DNA of 64,000 bases from Caenimonas sp. SL110 (GTDB lineage Bacteria; Pseudomonadota; Gammaproteobacteria; Burkholderiales; Burkholderiaceae_C): positions 186,001-250,000 of the forward strand of contig NZ_JANU01000006.1 of assembly GCF_001044395.1 (NCBI RefSeq), in the 5' to 3' direction. This document shows, piece after piece, positions 21,201 through 27,600 of the stretch (the first letter of the stretch is position 1; every line of letters starts with the position of its first letter). Both the position numbers and the translations under genes were made by a program. The notes below the pieces were generated by a model. That model worked only from the letters and a program-made list of their open reading frames with translations. It had not been told where the DNA came from and searched no databases.

Positions 21201-21433
21201 CCACCGGAGGTCAAGGTGCTGGGGTTCGCCTGGTTCGCGATGACGTCCACCGTCACCATCGCACCGGTCACGGCCTGCGCATTCACATCAACAAGCGTGC
21301 CGGCGTCGTAGTCACCGAGGTAGCCGACGATGGAAGGCACGCCGGTCCACGAATCATTGGCGGTGATCAGGCCAGCGTTGGTCCAGTCCTGGCTGAAATT
21401 GCCGGATGCGAGGTCGAAGTAATCTGCGGACAA
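15278..21433 (-). CDS. Giant secreted ExeM/NucH-type endonuclease with LTD, Calx-beta and RTX repeats
   Basis: A 2051-residue protein. Approximate order: jellyroll-like N-terminus (1-220), DUF3616-like propeller (225-540), SbsA-type Ig domain (555-663), lamin-tail domain (668-760, LLITELNSNSAGGDFFELYN), binding module (820-1040), Calx-beta (1045-1130), ExeM OB-type domain (1140-1290), endonuclease/exonuclease/phosphatase nuclease (1424-1745) with GLMEMQNNG, NHFKSKGS, LIGDLNAYG, SLDHALSS and SSDHNP, then RTX nonapeptides of GGxGxD type (1751-2000) and an uncleaved C-terminal signal. There is no Sec signal, so type I secretion is likely, with transporter elsewhere. TTG 21433 is chosen because AAGGAG lies 7 bases upstream; longer frames to 21457 or 21484 lack a ribosome site. 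Such nucleases release phosphate from extracellular DNA. Confidence 0.85.
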   Translation of the reverse strand: MSADYFDLASGNFSQDWTNAGLITANDSWTGVPSIVGYLGDYDAGTLVDVNAQAVTGAMVTVDVIANQANPSTLTSGGVAEFAITNPVVALQGSGTADAPNLVIYLNATGRESVTVSYLLRDVDGAVDNAVQQVALQYRIGGTGSFVNVPAAYVADATTGPSVATQTNSISVVLPAEVNGQAQVEVRIITTNATGSDEWVGIDDISVTSSPTVAPVAVQTFTPNASTTEGSSDASTALALDASWMVVADDEANVLRVYPRSGGPAVAEWSYETNGPMLAGELDLEGGTRIGDTLYFTGSHSNTKSGGEDNAREAIFAVTVSGTGAATQFNYVGKFTGLEAALATWDSSNAHALGANYFGFTASAAAGVVPEGVNGFSIEGLTASQDGTQLFIAFRAPQADGVARTDALIVPVNLAGLLEGSPVFGAPFELDLGGRGIRSIEKAATGGDYLIVAGPAAGATSLVTHDFRIFRWDGTSSTATQLDVNLDALRDTTGGSFESIVEVQSTAQGTLVQLLQDNGDTIWAGQTLVSKDLAPGLQQFQGNWVTLGANVTDTAAPVLAGTSPSTGSATVGVAANIVLQFDEGVVRGTGNFVIRKAADDSIVETISVNAANVAFNYNAVTINPSANLLSTTAYYVHADNGAVMDHAGNAWTGLANTSFNFTTSPPPRLLITELNSNSAGGDFFELYNYGTTPIDLTGWKWDDDSANFNDAAAASFASGTTLAAGQKMIVVNTADAAAFRTSWGSLSDGIKVVATGGPGLGGSPGDAVAVFDAGGLLVASLSYKSTTITASDGSTISAAVRADGNALVAGHAGISVGATATTSIVWSEQSVDGATYKAAAAGQLGGFAAGSNVGSPGAPAGAGVTTPYTESFSTTLGDFTVFSVDADAARTWTRSSATSTAEVNGFGDSAPANDWLISRGFDLTKTDVEYLSFTTFTNFADAAGADPELRVLWSSNYSGSGTPSAATWTELSYTPSPTDSETITPSGLINLSAITGNNVFFAFQYTSSGTAGDSASLWRVDDVKIEGYDGAVMSIAAADASKPEGDSGSRSFSFTVTRAGDVSGTSSANWAVSGSAVSAADFGGTLPSGTVNFGASETVKTITVNVTGDLDIEASEAFTVTLSGAAGASLVQATAVGTIVTDDVLVTKISAVQGSGTASAMAGQSGVTIEGVVTAWMPNLKGFYVQEEAADVDGNAATSEGVFVFYGNTVPAGLTGGTVGDIVRVTGSVAEFSGVTEMTTLTGFSVVTDHSGAAMLPAAMGITLPQASQVNWEAVEGMLVSISSASDGGKLVVTDNFNLARYGQVTLTSDELIATYSETHAPSTSGYAAWLAQVQGDQIILDDGNSAQNPDPLTLGRGGNPLTAANTLRAGDWVQSVTGVVDQFASGSELGYETTYRIHSTTTVNFQGDARPTVDDIPDAIANAEIKIASANVLNYFTTLGSANFTTPNGTTHEGRGANNALEFDRQQDKIVANLLSLDADVVGLMEMQNNGFADGSSAIDSLVDALNAIAGAGTYAYISGAYIDGNGAPAPTAGDDAIMVAIVYKPASVTPVGSAAVPDVTDPAWDAFTATYGSRVPVAQTFRSNADDEIFTVVVNHFKSKGSVIDPDIGDGQGANNLARMEAAQQLTAWLATNPTGTADSDVLLIGDLNAYGMEDPITYLEANGYDKVSTGYSYSFDGLWGSLDHALSSDSLTGQVAGTYKWGINAQEPGVLDYNTEFKSTTQDSLFYSPDAYRSSDHNPILIGLNLDSGTVISGTSDDDFLLGDIGSDTLEGGSGRDTIDGGAGIDSMAGGSGNDRFIVREVGDEVIEFEAEGKDTVYSYITYTLGANVEKLILLGDGDIAGTGNAGPNRIDGNSGDNELRGGGGRDTLRGGEGDDSYFVDGSPDRVEELEDAGHDTVYSSAQSVDLARNVEDLVLVGGGVEGIGNKLDNWLQGNDLDNVLQGRQGDDTIDGGAGADRLSGGRGSDLFSFSSGSGIDVVTDFDADDRILLEMGLNKSAIATPSQALAATSYEWGNAVIDLGGGNYLTLLGVAQGELNPNSFMFEVMPG

Positions 21434-21477
21434 GTCTTTTCTCCTTGGTGAATTCATGCGGCGACAAATGCGTCGAC

Positions 21478-21521
21478 GGCGCACCGAACCATAGGAGAGT
21501 TGTGTGACAGTACGCAGTCAT
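21478..21521 (-). promoter_or_regulatory. Possible Pho box and -10 of the nuclease gene
   Basis: On the minus strand CTGTCAC (21510-21504) is a full Pho half-site. The unit 11 bases upstream, ATGACTG, matches only 3/7, and the one 11 bases downstream, CTCTCCT, matches 5/7. TATGGT (21483-21478 with flanking TATGGT beginning ten bases after the CTGTCAC unit) gives a 4/6 -10. The site is weaker than the other Pho boxes in the window. Confidence 0.4.
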
Positions 21522-21534
21522 TCACGAGTGAATG
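21519..21534. repeat. Perfect palindrome upstream of the nuclease gene
   Basis: CATTCAC-GA-GTGAATG is a 7-base inverted repeat with a 2-base centre. It lies between the nuclease promoter region and the terminator of the upstream operon, and could be an operator for an unidentified dimeric regulator. Confidence 0.45.
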
Positions 21535-21540
21535 CGCGCC

Positions 21541-21573
21541 AAAAAAAATGCCCTGACCGATGGATCAGGGCAT
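21541..21573 (-). terminator. Intrinsic terminator of the olsB-to-orf87 operon
   Basis: The 9-base stem ATGCCCTGA / TCAGGGCAT (21548-21556 and 21565-21573) with an 8-base loop is followed on the minus strand by eight T residues (A run 21541-21548 on the plus strand). It lies about 75 bases after the 87-residue gene. Confidence 0.92.
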
Positions 21574-21647
21574 GAAAGATCGGGAGGCCGATCTGGAGAC
21601 AAGCATGAAGGCTAACGCGCCAACATGTCATCTCCACGACACTTGAA

Positions 21648-21911
21648 TCACGACTTGCTCGCCTCCTGCAATTCACGCAGTTGCCACGAGACGTCAAAGA
21701 GCTTTGCCTTGCTCATGTAGTACCTGTCAAGCCGCCAGTCGCGCAGCACGTCGATCGCGAGGTCGAAGTGCTCGGGACTGAGCGAGTACAGGTCATTGAG
21801 CTTGAAGGGGCCTTCGGTTTCCAGCGACAACACCAGCCTTGCGAGGATGCGTGCGGCCGGCTCGTCAGGGCTGGTTTCGATAAGGCGTCGAGCTGATTTG
21901 ATGGTTCTCAT
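21648..21911 (-). CDS. Conserved-looking protein of unknown function (87 aa)
   Basis: I do not recognise this family. The 87 residues (MRTIKSARRLIETSPDEPAA... to ...LRELQEASKS) are soluble, mostly helical in character and rich in Leu, Arg and acidic residues, without cysteines or a signal peptide. Its ATG overlaps the stop of the anti-sigma gene (ATGA), so it is translationally coupled and probably functions with that module. It is the last gene before the terminator. Confidence 0.8.
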   Translation of the reverse strand: MRTIKSARRLIETSPDEPAARILARLVLSLETEGPFKLNDLYSLSPEHFDLAIDVLRDWRLDRYYMSKAKLFDVSWQLRELQEASKS

Positions 21912-22357
21912 GAGACGGTTCCGGGTTTGTCTGTCGCCAGACAGATGGTGAGTCGATTGCGCGCATCGCGCCGCTCATAAGTGACAGATTGCGCAAACTT
22001 GCGAACCAGTATGAGGCCCAGGCCGCCCGGCACTGCATCGTGCAGCGATGTGGGTCGCGCGGGTTCGGGTGCCTGCGTGGGATCGAAAGCGACGCCGTCG
22101 TCAGAGATCACGATCACGAGCTGCGACCCGTCAAGCTCGATCCCGATTTCCACCTCGTGTTCGAGGTCGTCATCGAAGGCATGCCACGCAAGATTGACAA
22201 ATGTTTCTTCAAGGATCAGCTCGACCTTGAAGACGGTTGCGCTGTCCACGCCCGACCGGTTCAGAAATTGCAGCACCGCCTCTCGGACCGCACCGCTCTC
22301 ATCACGGCCTCGTGCGACCTTCTGGCGCAGCGCAATCGCCGGCATCACATGCATCAC
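21908..22357 (-). CDS. Anti-sigma regulatory factor, RsbW/SpoIIAB-like serine kinase ATPase
   Basis: A 149-residue GHKL ATPase. The N-box is ELILEETFVNLAWHAF, the G1 box SDDGVAFDP and the G2 region GGLGLILVRKFAQSVTYER. Such proteins phosphorylate a STAS antagonist or sequester a sigma factor or other partner. ATGA overlap with the STAS gene upstream and with the 87-residue gene downstream. No sigma factor gene lies in the window, so the output partner is unknown. Confidence 0.88.
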   Translation of the reverse strand: MMHVMPAIALRQKVARGRDESGAVREAVLQFLNRSGVDSATVFKVELILEETFVNLAWHAFDDDLEHEVEIGIELDGSQLVIVISDDGVAFDPTQAPEPARPTSLHDAVPGGLGLILVRKFAQSVTYERRDARNRLTICLATDKPGTVS

Positions 22358-22701
22358 GCTGCGGCGGCGAGCCGCGCAAGCGCTTCTTCTTCGGTGGCGA
22401 CAACCGGCATGACCTGGTCCAGTGCCACATGCTCCAGCACCGTTTGCACCATCTCGGATGCGCCGAACAGGACCATTCGGCCGCCCTTCTGGTTCAGCGC
22501 GCGCGCGCTCGTGATGAAAAGGCGTATGCCCATGGACGCGAGGAAGCTGATGCCCGACAGGTCGACTGCGGTGTCCTTGCCCCTGGCGACGACAGCGGCA
22601 GAAAAACGGGTCTCGCCCTGGTCGACTCCGGCCGAATCGAGCCGGCCGCGCAACCTCACGACATTCACTGGCGCCGAACCCTGATCAACTTCGATTTCCA
22701 T
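22354..22701 (-). CDS. STAS-domain anti-sigma factor antagonist
   Basis: A 115-residue STAS protein. The hallmark DLSGISFLASMGIRLF contains the probable phosphorylation site Ser56 (ASMG). In partner-switching systems the unphosphorylated form binds the anti-sigma kinase and frees its target; the SpoIIE-type phosphatase encoded just upstream would dephosphorylate it. It lies 39 bases after the phosphatase gene and overlaps the ATPase gene by 4 bases. Confidence 0.92.
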   Translation of the reverse strand: MEIEVDQGSAPVNVVRLRGRLDSAGVDQGETRFSAAVVARGKDTAVDLSGISFLASMGIRLFITSARALNQKGGRMVLFGASEMVQTVLEHVALDQVMPVVATEEEALARLAAAA

Positions 22702-22740
22702 ACGTGCTCCTGGAGGCCAACTCAGCCTATGTCCGTGGTG

Positions 22741-23883
22741 TTACGAAAATGTGACAACCACCATTGAAAAATCATCGTCCAGCGGGCCGGCTCGCGCGGC
22801 TTCGCGCACCTTGCGGTACAGCCTTTGCGATTCAGTGACACCCGCTTCGGGTTGCGCCTGGAGCAACGGGATGATGTCTTCGAGGCCCCATTGCGCGCCG
22901 TCGCGCGTCACGATCTCGAACACACCGTCGCTGAAGACGTAGAGACGCGCGCCGGGCGATACCGCCACGCGCGCAGCGCTGAACCGTGCGGCAGGCGTTG
23001 CGCCAATGATCAGGCTGCGCGTTTTCAGGGCGACCAACGCCGGGTCTGCGGGCGTTGCGAGGTAGGCCGGATGATGGCCGCCGGAGGCATAGACCAACGA
23101 CCGGCTCACGGTGTCGTAGACGCCGTACCAGATCGAGAAGTACATGCCGTCGTGGCTCTCCATCTGAAACATGGTGTTCAGGCTGGCCAGCACCTGCGCC
23201 GGATCGGAGAAATCGGTCGAAGGCAGCGCACGCTGTCTCATGACGTTCATCACCGAGACGCTGTGCATCGCGGCGCCCACGCCGTGGCCGGAAACGTCGA
23301 TCAGGTAAGCCGCCAGCAGGCCGCCGCCCAGGTCGAGATAACCGAACGCATCGCCGCCGAGCTGGGTGGACGGCTCGTACACCCAGTCGGTGAGCACAGG
23401 GCCGCTGCTGATCGGTGGCGGCAACAGCGACTGCACATAGTGCCTTGCCTTTTCGAGGTCACGGCCCAGCTCCTGCGCCTTGTGCGCTTCGCCCTTGAAG
23501 AGCCACTCGTGCCGGAACACGTGGCGCCCGACCTGGAGCAGCGCGCCACTCGCAAGACGCGCAGCACCCTCGATGCGACGGCCTTCGACATAGCATCCGT
23601 TGGTGGAGCGCAAGTCGGTCACCAGCGCCTCCACGTCGGACGCGCCGGCGCTGATCTCGCAGTGCTGGCCCGATGCCTCGGTATCGGGCACCACGAAGTC
23701 GCACGAGGCAGCCCTGCCAAATCGCAGCGGCGTGGATTGCAGCCGGATACGCTCGCCGGCCCGCGCACCTTCGACCACCACCAGGTAATGCTCGCGCTCC
23801 TCCACCGGCGCCGCCGGGCTCTGGAAGGCCCCGGTCATGAAGACGCGGGTGCGATTCATGTCGCCGCTTGTGTCGTCGCTCAC
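22741..23883 (-). CDS. FHA-domain SpoIIE/RsbU-type protein phosphatase
   Basis: A 380-residue fusion of an N-terminal FHA phosphothreonine-binding domain (about 30-125; LRFGRAASCDFVVPD, TDLRSTNGCYVEGRRI) and a C-terminal PPM/SpoIIE phosphatase (about 165-378; GGDAFGYLDLGGG, LIDVSGHGVGAAM, DDDFSMVVV with metal-binding Asp). It probably dephosphorylates the STAS protein. The frame opens at 23946, but GTG 23883 lies 10 bases after the sixA stop with an upstream AGG and excludes a stretch overlapping sixA. The FHA domain implies input from a Ser/Thr kinase not seen here. Confidence 0.88.
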   Translation of the reverse strand: MSDDTSGDMNRTRVFMTGAFQSPAAPVEEREHYLVVVEGARAGERIRLQSTPLRFGRAASCDFVVPDTEASGQHCEISAGASDVEALVTDLRSTNGCYVEGRRIEGAARLASGALLQVGRHVFRHEWLFKGEAHKAQELGRDLEKARHYVQSLLPPPISSGPVLTDWVYEPSTQLGGDAFGYLDLGGGLLAAYLIDVSGHGVGAAMHSVSVMNVMRQRALPSTDFSDPAQVLASLNTMFQMESHDGMYFSIWYGVYDTVSRSLVYASGGHHPAYLATPADPALVALKTRSLIIGATPAARFSAARVAVSPGARLYVFSDGVFEIVTRDGAQWGLEDIIPLLQAQPEAGVTESQRLYRKVREAARAGPLDDDFSMVVVTFS

Positions 23884-23893
23884 GGTGCCTGTC

Positions 23894-24355
23894 CTAGACC
23901 GTTTCGGGCGATTGCACGGCGACCAGGATGGTCTGGCCATGCCCATCGCGCTCGCGGGTGCGAAACCACCACACGGCGCCTTTGCGCACCGGGCACGACG
24001 GCAGCTGGAAACCCATGAGGTGAGCGATCGTCTCGCCCAGCACCGGCTGGTGACCCACGATCAGCACGGCTTGCCGGGCGTCGGGCCACTGCGCGGTTTC
24101 CAGGATGTCCTTTACCGTGGCTTCCGGCGCGAGTTCATTTCGCACCTTGAACTTGCGGTCCAGCGCAATGGCGGTCTGTTCGCAGCGCACCGCCGGGCTG
24201 CTGAGCACGCGCGTGCCTTCGGGCAGTTGCCGGTCCAGCCAGCTTGCCACGCGAGCGGCCTGCTTTTCGCCGCGGCTGGTCAATGCACGCTGCAGGTCGT
24301 CGCCGTCGGGCGCTTCGTCCTGCGCTTCCGCATGTCGCCAAAGTATCAGGTCCAT
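23894..24355 (-). CDS. sixA: SixA-like histidine phosphatase
   Basis: A 153-residue histidine-phosphatase superfamily protein with the catalytic RHA motif at the N-terminus (LILWRHAEAQDEAPDG) and the second His in VLIVGHQPVLGE. E. coli SixA dephosphorylates phosphohistidine on phosphotransfer proteins; here the substrate is unknown. It starts 1 base after ppk1 stops, an arrangement linking it to polyphosphate metabolism. Confidence 0.9.
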   Translation of the reverse strand: MDLILWRHAEAQDEAPDGDDLQRALTSRGEKQAARVASWLDRQLPEGTRVLSSPAVRCEQTAIALDRKFKVRNELAPEATVKDILETAQWPDARQAVLIVGHQPVLGETIAHLMGFQLPSCPVRKGAVWWFRTRERDGHGQTILVAVQSPETV

Positions 24356-24356
24356 A

Positions 24357-26462
24357 TCAGTTCCCGTCCTGTCCTTCCGGCGCGGCGTACCGCGCCATCA
24401 GCGCGCGCTGCGCGCCATGCGCCTGCGGATCGGTCGCGCCCTTCGTTCGCTTGTAGTGCCCGTCGGCCATCAGGTCCCATGCGTCGCGGTCGTCGTGCAG
24501 GTAAGCCACGAGACACTCGTCGATGACCCGCTGCCGGAGCACCGGATCGTTCACAGGCCATGCCAGCTCGACCCGGCGCAGCATGTTGCGGTTCATCCAG
24601 TCGGCGCTGGACAGATACACCTGCTCTTGCTCGTCCAGGCGAAAGTAGAAGACGCGCGAATGCTCCAGGAAGCGGCCGATGATGGAACGCACACGGATGT
24701 TGTCCGTCACCCCCGGCACGCGCGCGGGCAGCATGCAGGCCCCGCGCACGATGAGGTCGATGCTCACGCCGCGCTGCCCTGCGCGAACCAGCGCGTGCAT
24801 CAGCGGCTGGTCGGTCAGTGCGTTCATCTTGAGCACGATGCGCGCGGTCTTGCCCTGCGCTGCGCCTTCAGCCAGCAGGTCGATCTGCTCGATCAGCTTT
24901 CGGTGCAGGTGAAATGGCGCAAGCCACAACTGGTTCAGGCGCGGCAGACGGCTGTGGCTGGCCAGATGGACGAAAACGTTTTCGATATCGGCGGTGAGCC
25001 CGGTATCGGTCGTCAAAAAGCTGAGGTCGGTGTACAGCCGCGCCGTTCGCGGGTTGTAGTTGCCGGTTGAAAGATGCGCGTACCGCACCAGCCGCTTGCC
25101 TTCGCGCCGGGTCACCAGCAGCATCTTCGCGTGGGTCTTGAGGCCGACCACGCCATAGACAACCTGCGCGCCGATGGCCTCCAGGCTCTCGGCCCAGTTG
25201 ATGTTGGCCTCTTCGTCAAAGCGCGCCTTCAGCTCCACGACCACAGTGACTTCCTTGCCGCGCCTCACGGCTTCGCGAAGCAGGTCCATCAGCTCCGACT
25301 CCGCGCCGGTGCGATAGATGGTCTGCTTGATGGCCAGCACCTGCGGGTCGCGCGCGGCTTCGGCAAGGAACCCGAGGACGCCATCGAAGCTTTCGAATGG
25401 CTGGTGAATCAGCACGTCGCTCTTTTGGATCTGCTCGAAGAACGACCGGCCCGGCTGCAGTTGCGCCGGAAAGGTCGGCCGGTAAGGTGGAAACAGCAGT
25501 TTCGGTTCATCCACCAGGTCGATGAGCTGCTGCATGCGCACCAGGTTCACCGGACCGGGCACGCGATACAGCGCGCCTTCGGGCAGGTGGAACTGCTGCA
25601 GCAAGAACGAGGACAGGTGTTCCGAGCACCCCGCCGACACTTCCAGGCGCACGGCCTGGCCGTAATTGCGATGCTGCAGGCCCAGCCGCAGGGCAGTGCG
25701 CAGATCGCGAACATCATCTTCATCGACTGCGAGGTCCGAGTGACGCGTCACGCGAAACTGCGAGAACTGCCCCACGCCCCGCCCTGCAAACAACAGGTCC
25801 AGGTGGGCGCGAATCACACTGGACAGCGAAACGAAAAGCGCCTTGCCGCCCGACACCTTCGCCGGCATGCGGATGAGCCGGGGCAGCACACGCGGCACCT
25901 TGACGATTGCAATGTCGTTCTCGCGCCCGAACGCATCCTTGCCGGACAGCTGCACGATGAAGTTGAGCGACTTGTTGGCAACCTGCGGGAATGGATGGGC
26001 CGGGTCCAGCCCCACGGGAATCAGCAGCGGCCTGACTTCGCGCTCGAAGTACTCGTGCACCCATGCCTTTTGCGACGCGGAACGGTCGCCATTGGAGACG
26101 ATCTCGATTCCCTTTTTTGCGAACGCGGGCATCAGCTCTTCGTTGTAGAGCTTGTACTGGCGGTCCACCAGCGTGCGGGCCGCGCGCGCCAGGCCCTCGA
26201 ACGACTGGACGGAATACTCACCCTTCACATCGCCGGCCTGCATGGCCGTGAGGTGCGGTGCCTTGCGAACCTCGAAGAACTCGTCGAGGTTGGAGGACAC
26301 GATGCACAGGTAACGCAGTCGCTCCAGCAGGGGCACTTCCTTGCGGTGCGCCCAGTCGAGCACGCGCTCATTGAAGGCGAGGATGCTGTGGTCGCGGTCG
26401 AGGAACGCGACGCTAGGTGCAGGTTTCTGCGGATGCGGCGCTGGCGTTGCTTCTGGGGGCAT
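24357..26462 (-). CDS. ppk1: Polyphosphate kinase 1
   Basis: Reversibly transfers the gamma phosphate of ATP onto inorganic polyphosphate. At 701 residues the length is normal. The N-terminal domain contains SILAFNERVLDWAHRKEVPL and SSNLDEFFEVR; the two phospholipase-D-like domains contain IYRTGAESELMDLLREAV, GLKTHAKMLLV and YAHLSTGNYNPRTARLY, whose His is the phosphorylated residue. The frame stays open upstream to 27122, but that part is an antiphase read of the glycosyltransferase; ATG 26462 fits the family start. It has no obvious Shine-Dalgarno. Two Pho boxes lie 11-60 bases upstream, inside the preceding coding frame. Confidence 0.95.
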   Translation of the reverse strand: MPPEATPAPHPQKPAPSVAFLDRDHSILAFNERVLDWAHRKEVPLLERLRYLCIVSSNLDEFFEVRKAPHLTAMQAGDVKGEYSVQSFEGLARAARTLVDRQYKLYNEELMPAFAKKGIEIVSNGDRSASQKAWVHEYFEREVRPLLIPVGLDPAHPFPQVANKSLNFIVQLSGKDAFGRENDIAIVKVPRVLPRLIRMPAKVSGGKALFVSLSSVIRAHLDLLFAGRGVGQFSQFRVTRHSDLAVDEDDVRDLRTALRLGLQHRNYGQAVRLEVSAGCSEHLSSFLLQQFHLPEGALYRVPGPVNLVRMQQLIDLVDEPKLLFPPYRPTFPAQLQPGRSFFEQIQKSDVLIHQPFESFDGVLGFLAEAARDPQVLAIKQTIYRTGAESELMDLLREAVRRGKEVTVVVELKARFDEEANINWAESLEAIGAQVVYGVVGLKTHAKMLLVTRREGKRLVRYAHLSTGNYNPRTARLYTDLSFLTTDTGLTADIENVFVHLASHSRLPRLNQLWLAPFHLHRKLIEQIDLLAEGAAQGKTARIVLKMNALTDQPLMHALVRAGQRGVSIDLIVRGACMLPARVPGVTDNIRVRSIIGRFLEHSRVFYFRLDEQEQVYLSSADWMNRNMLRRVELAWPVNDPVLRQRVIDECLVAYLHDDRDAWDLMADGHYKRTKGATDPQAHGAQRALMARYAAPEGQDGN

Positions 26463-27600
26463 GGGTGTGAGTGTGACGATTCGGTGACAGTGTGGGTCCA
26501 TGCGATGACAATTTCGTGACAGGAATTTGACGCTGGGATATTGGACGCTGGGATGGCGGAGCCTGGTGCTGCCAGGCATTGACCAGGAAGGTTTCAAAAA
26601 GAAGTGCCGCATGTGCCCAGCCGAATTCGAGCGCCCGGGCCCGCGCTTCGTGGCGAGAAACGCCCATGGCGCCGAAGCAGGCCTGCTGCAGATCCTCATG
26701 CATGGCCCCGCCCAGGCTGCGGCCGGCGTCGTTCTTGCGGCCCAGCACGGTGAGCGGCCCATCCACCGGAAACGCAGCCACAGGCGTGCCGCAGGCCATC
26801 GCCTCCAGCATGACGAGGCCGAATGTGTCGGCATGGCTGGCAAACACGAACACATCGGCTGCGCCATAGATCCGGGCAAGCCGGTCGCGCGCCTGCAGGC
26901 CCAGCCAGCGCACCTGGGGAAATCGCTGCTGGAGCTGCGCCTGGACAGGCCCGACGCCGCAAACCACCTTGGTTCCTGGAAAGTCGGTTTCCAGGAATGC
27001 CTGGATATTCTTTTCGTACGACACCCGCCCCACATAAAGCAGGATGGGCCGCGGCATGCCCTGGAACTCTGCGATGTCCAGCGGCCGGGGCTGGAAGTCG
27101 AACAGGCGGGTGTCCACGCCATGCGTCCAGCCGCGCAGGTTTCGAAATCCCCGCGCCTGCAGCATTCGCAGCACGCTCTCGGTAGGCACCATCACACCCG
27201 ATGAGGGCTTGTGAAAGTGACGCAGCAGCGCATAGCCCCATGACACCGGTAGCCGCAGGGCTGCATGGGCGATCTCTGGGAACTTGGTATGAAACGCGGT
27301 GGTGAAGGCGAGTTTGCGATCGATGCAGTACCTGCGTCCCGCCCAACCCAGCGGTCCCTCGGTGGAGATGTGGATGGCGTCGGGCGCAAACTCATCCATC
27401 CGCCGTGTCAGCTCACGTTTTGGCCGGATGGCCAGATCGATGCCCGCATATCCAGGGCATGGGCGGGTCGCGAACATGCCGGGCTCGATCACCAGCAGTT
27501 CGTGCCCTGCTTCGGTCATCTCGCGGCCCAGCTCGACCAGTGTCGTCACGACACCATTGACCTGCGGTTTCCAGGCGTCCGTGATCAGGGCGATCTTCAT
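26413..27600 (-). CDS. GT4 glycosyltransferase, Agt/SqdX-like (glycolipid synthesis)
   Basis: A 395-residue cytoplasmic/membrane-associated GT-B enzyme. The N-terminus (MKIALITDAWKPQVNGVV) and EGPLGWAGRRYC, with the donor-site region SHADTFGLVMLEAMACGTPV, resemble the lipid glycosyltransferases found beside PlcP in other bacteria, which build glyco-diacylglycerols during phosphate starvation. That role is inference; sugar specificity is unknown. ATG 27600 overlaps the stop of the PlcP gene (ATGA). The last ~51 residues are low-complexity and correspond to ppk1 promoter DNA, running 50 bases into ppk1. Confidence 0.75.
   Translation of the reverse strand: MKIALITDAWKPQVNGVVTTLVELGREMTEAGHELLVIEPGMFATRPCPGYAGIDLAIRPKRELTRRMDEFAPDAIHISTEGPLGWAGRRYCIDRKLAFTTAFHTKFPEIAHAALRLPVSWGYALLRHFHKPSSGVMVPTESVLRMLQARGFRNLRGWTHGVDTRLFDFQPRPLDIAEFQGMPRPILLYVGRVSYEKNIQAFLETDFPGTKVVCGVGPVQAQLQQRFPQVRWLGLQARDRLARIYGAADVFVFASHADTFGLVMLEAMACGTPVAAFPVDGPLTVLGRKNDAGRSLGGAMHEDLQQACFGAMGVSRHEARARALEFGWAHAALLFETFLVNAWQHQAPPSQRPISQRQIPVTKLSSHGPTLSPNRHTHTHAPRSNASAASAETCT
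26473..26522 (-). promoter_or_regulatory. Two Pho boxes upstream of ppk1
   Basis: On the minus strand box A is CTGTCAC-GAAA-TTGTCAT (26522-26505) and box B is CTGTCAC-CGAA-TCGTCAC (26490-26473); each has 7+4+7 geometry. A weak -10-like CACACT lies 10 bases after box A. Box B ends only 11 bases before the ppk1 ATG, so it may strengthen binding or repress rather than drive its own promoter. Both lie inside the 3' end of the glycosyltransferase frame. Confidence 0.8.
26523..26552 (-). repeat. 15-base tandem duplication in the glycosyltransferase tail
   Basis: Two adjacent 15-base units both end in GACGCTGGG (26523-26537 and 26538-26552, plus-strand sense). They encode SQR-(P/Q)-I repeats in the unusual C-terminal tail. 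Confidence 0.6.

Noticed and set aside
15278..21484. Long open frames on the plus strand opposite the nuclease gene (for example 17030-18211 and 19496-21001)
   Set aside because: They are antisense shadows of a GC-rich repetitive gene; composition is Arg/His-rich, with no recognisable domains and no ribosome sites.
26463..27122. Upstream in-frame extension of ppk1 to 27122
   Set aside because: It is a second reading of the glycosyltransferase DNA in another frame; Ppk homologues begin near ATG 26462.
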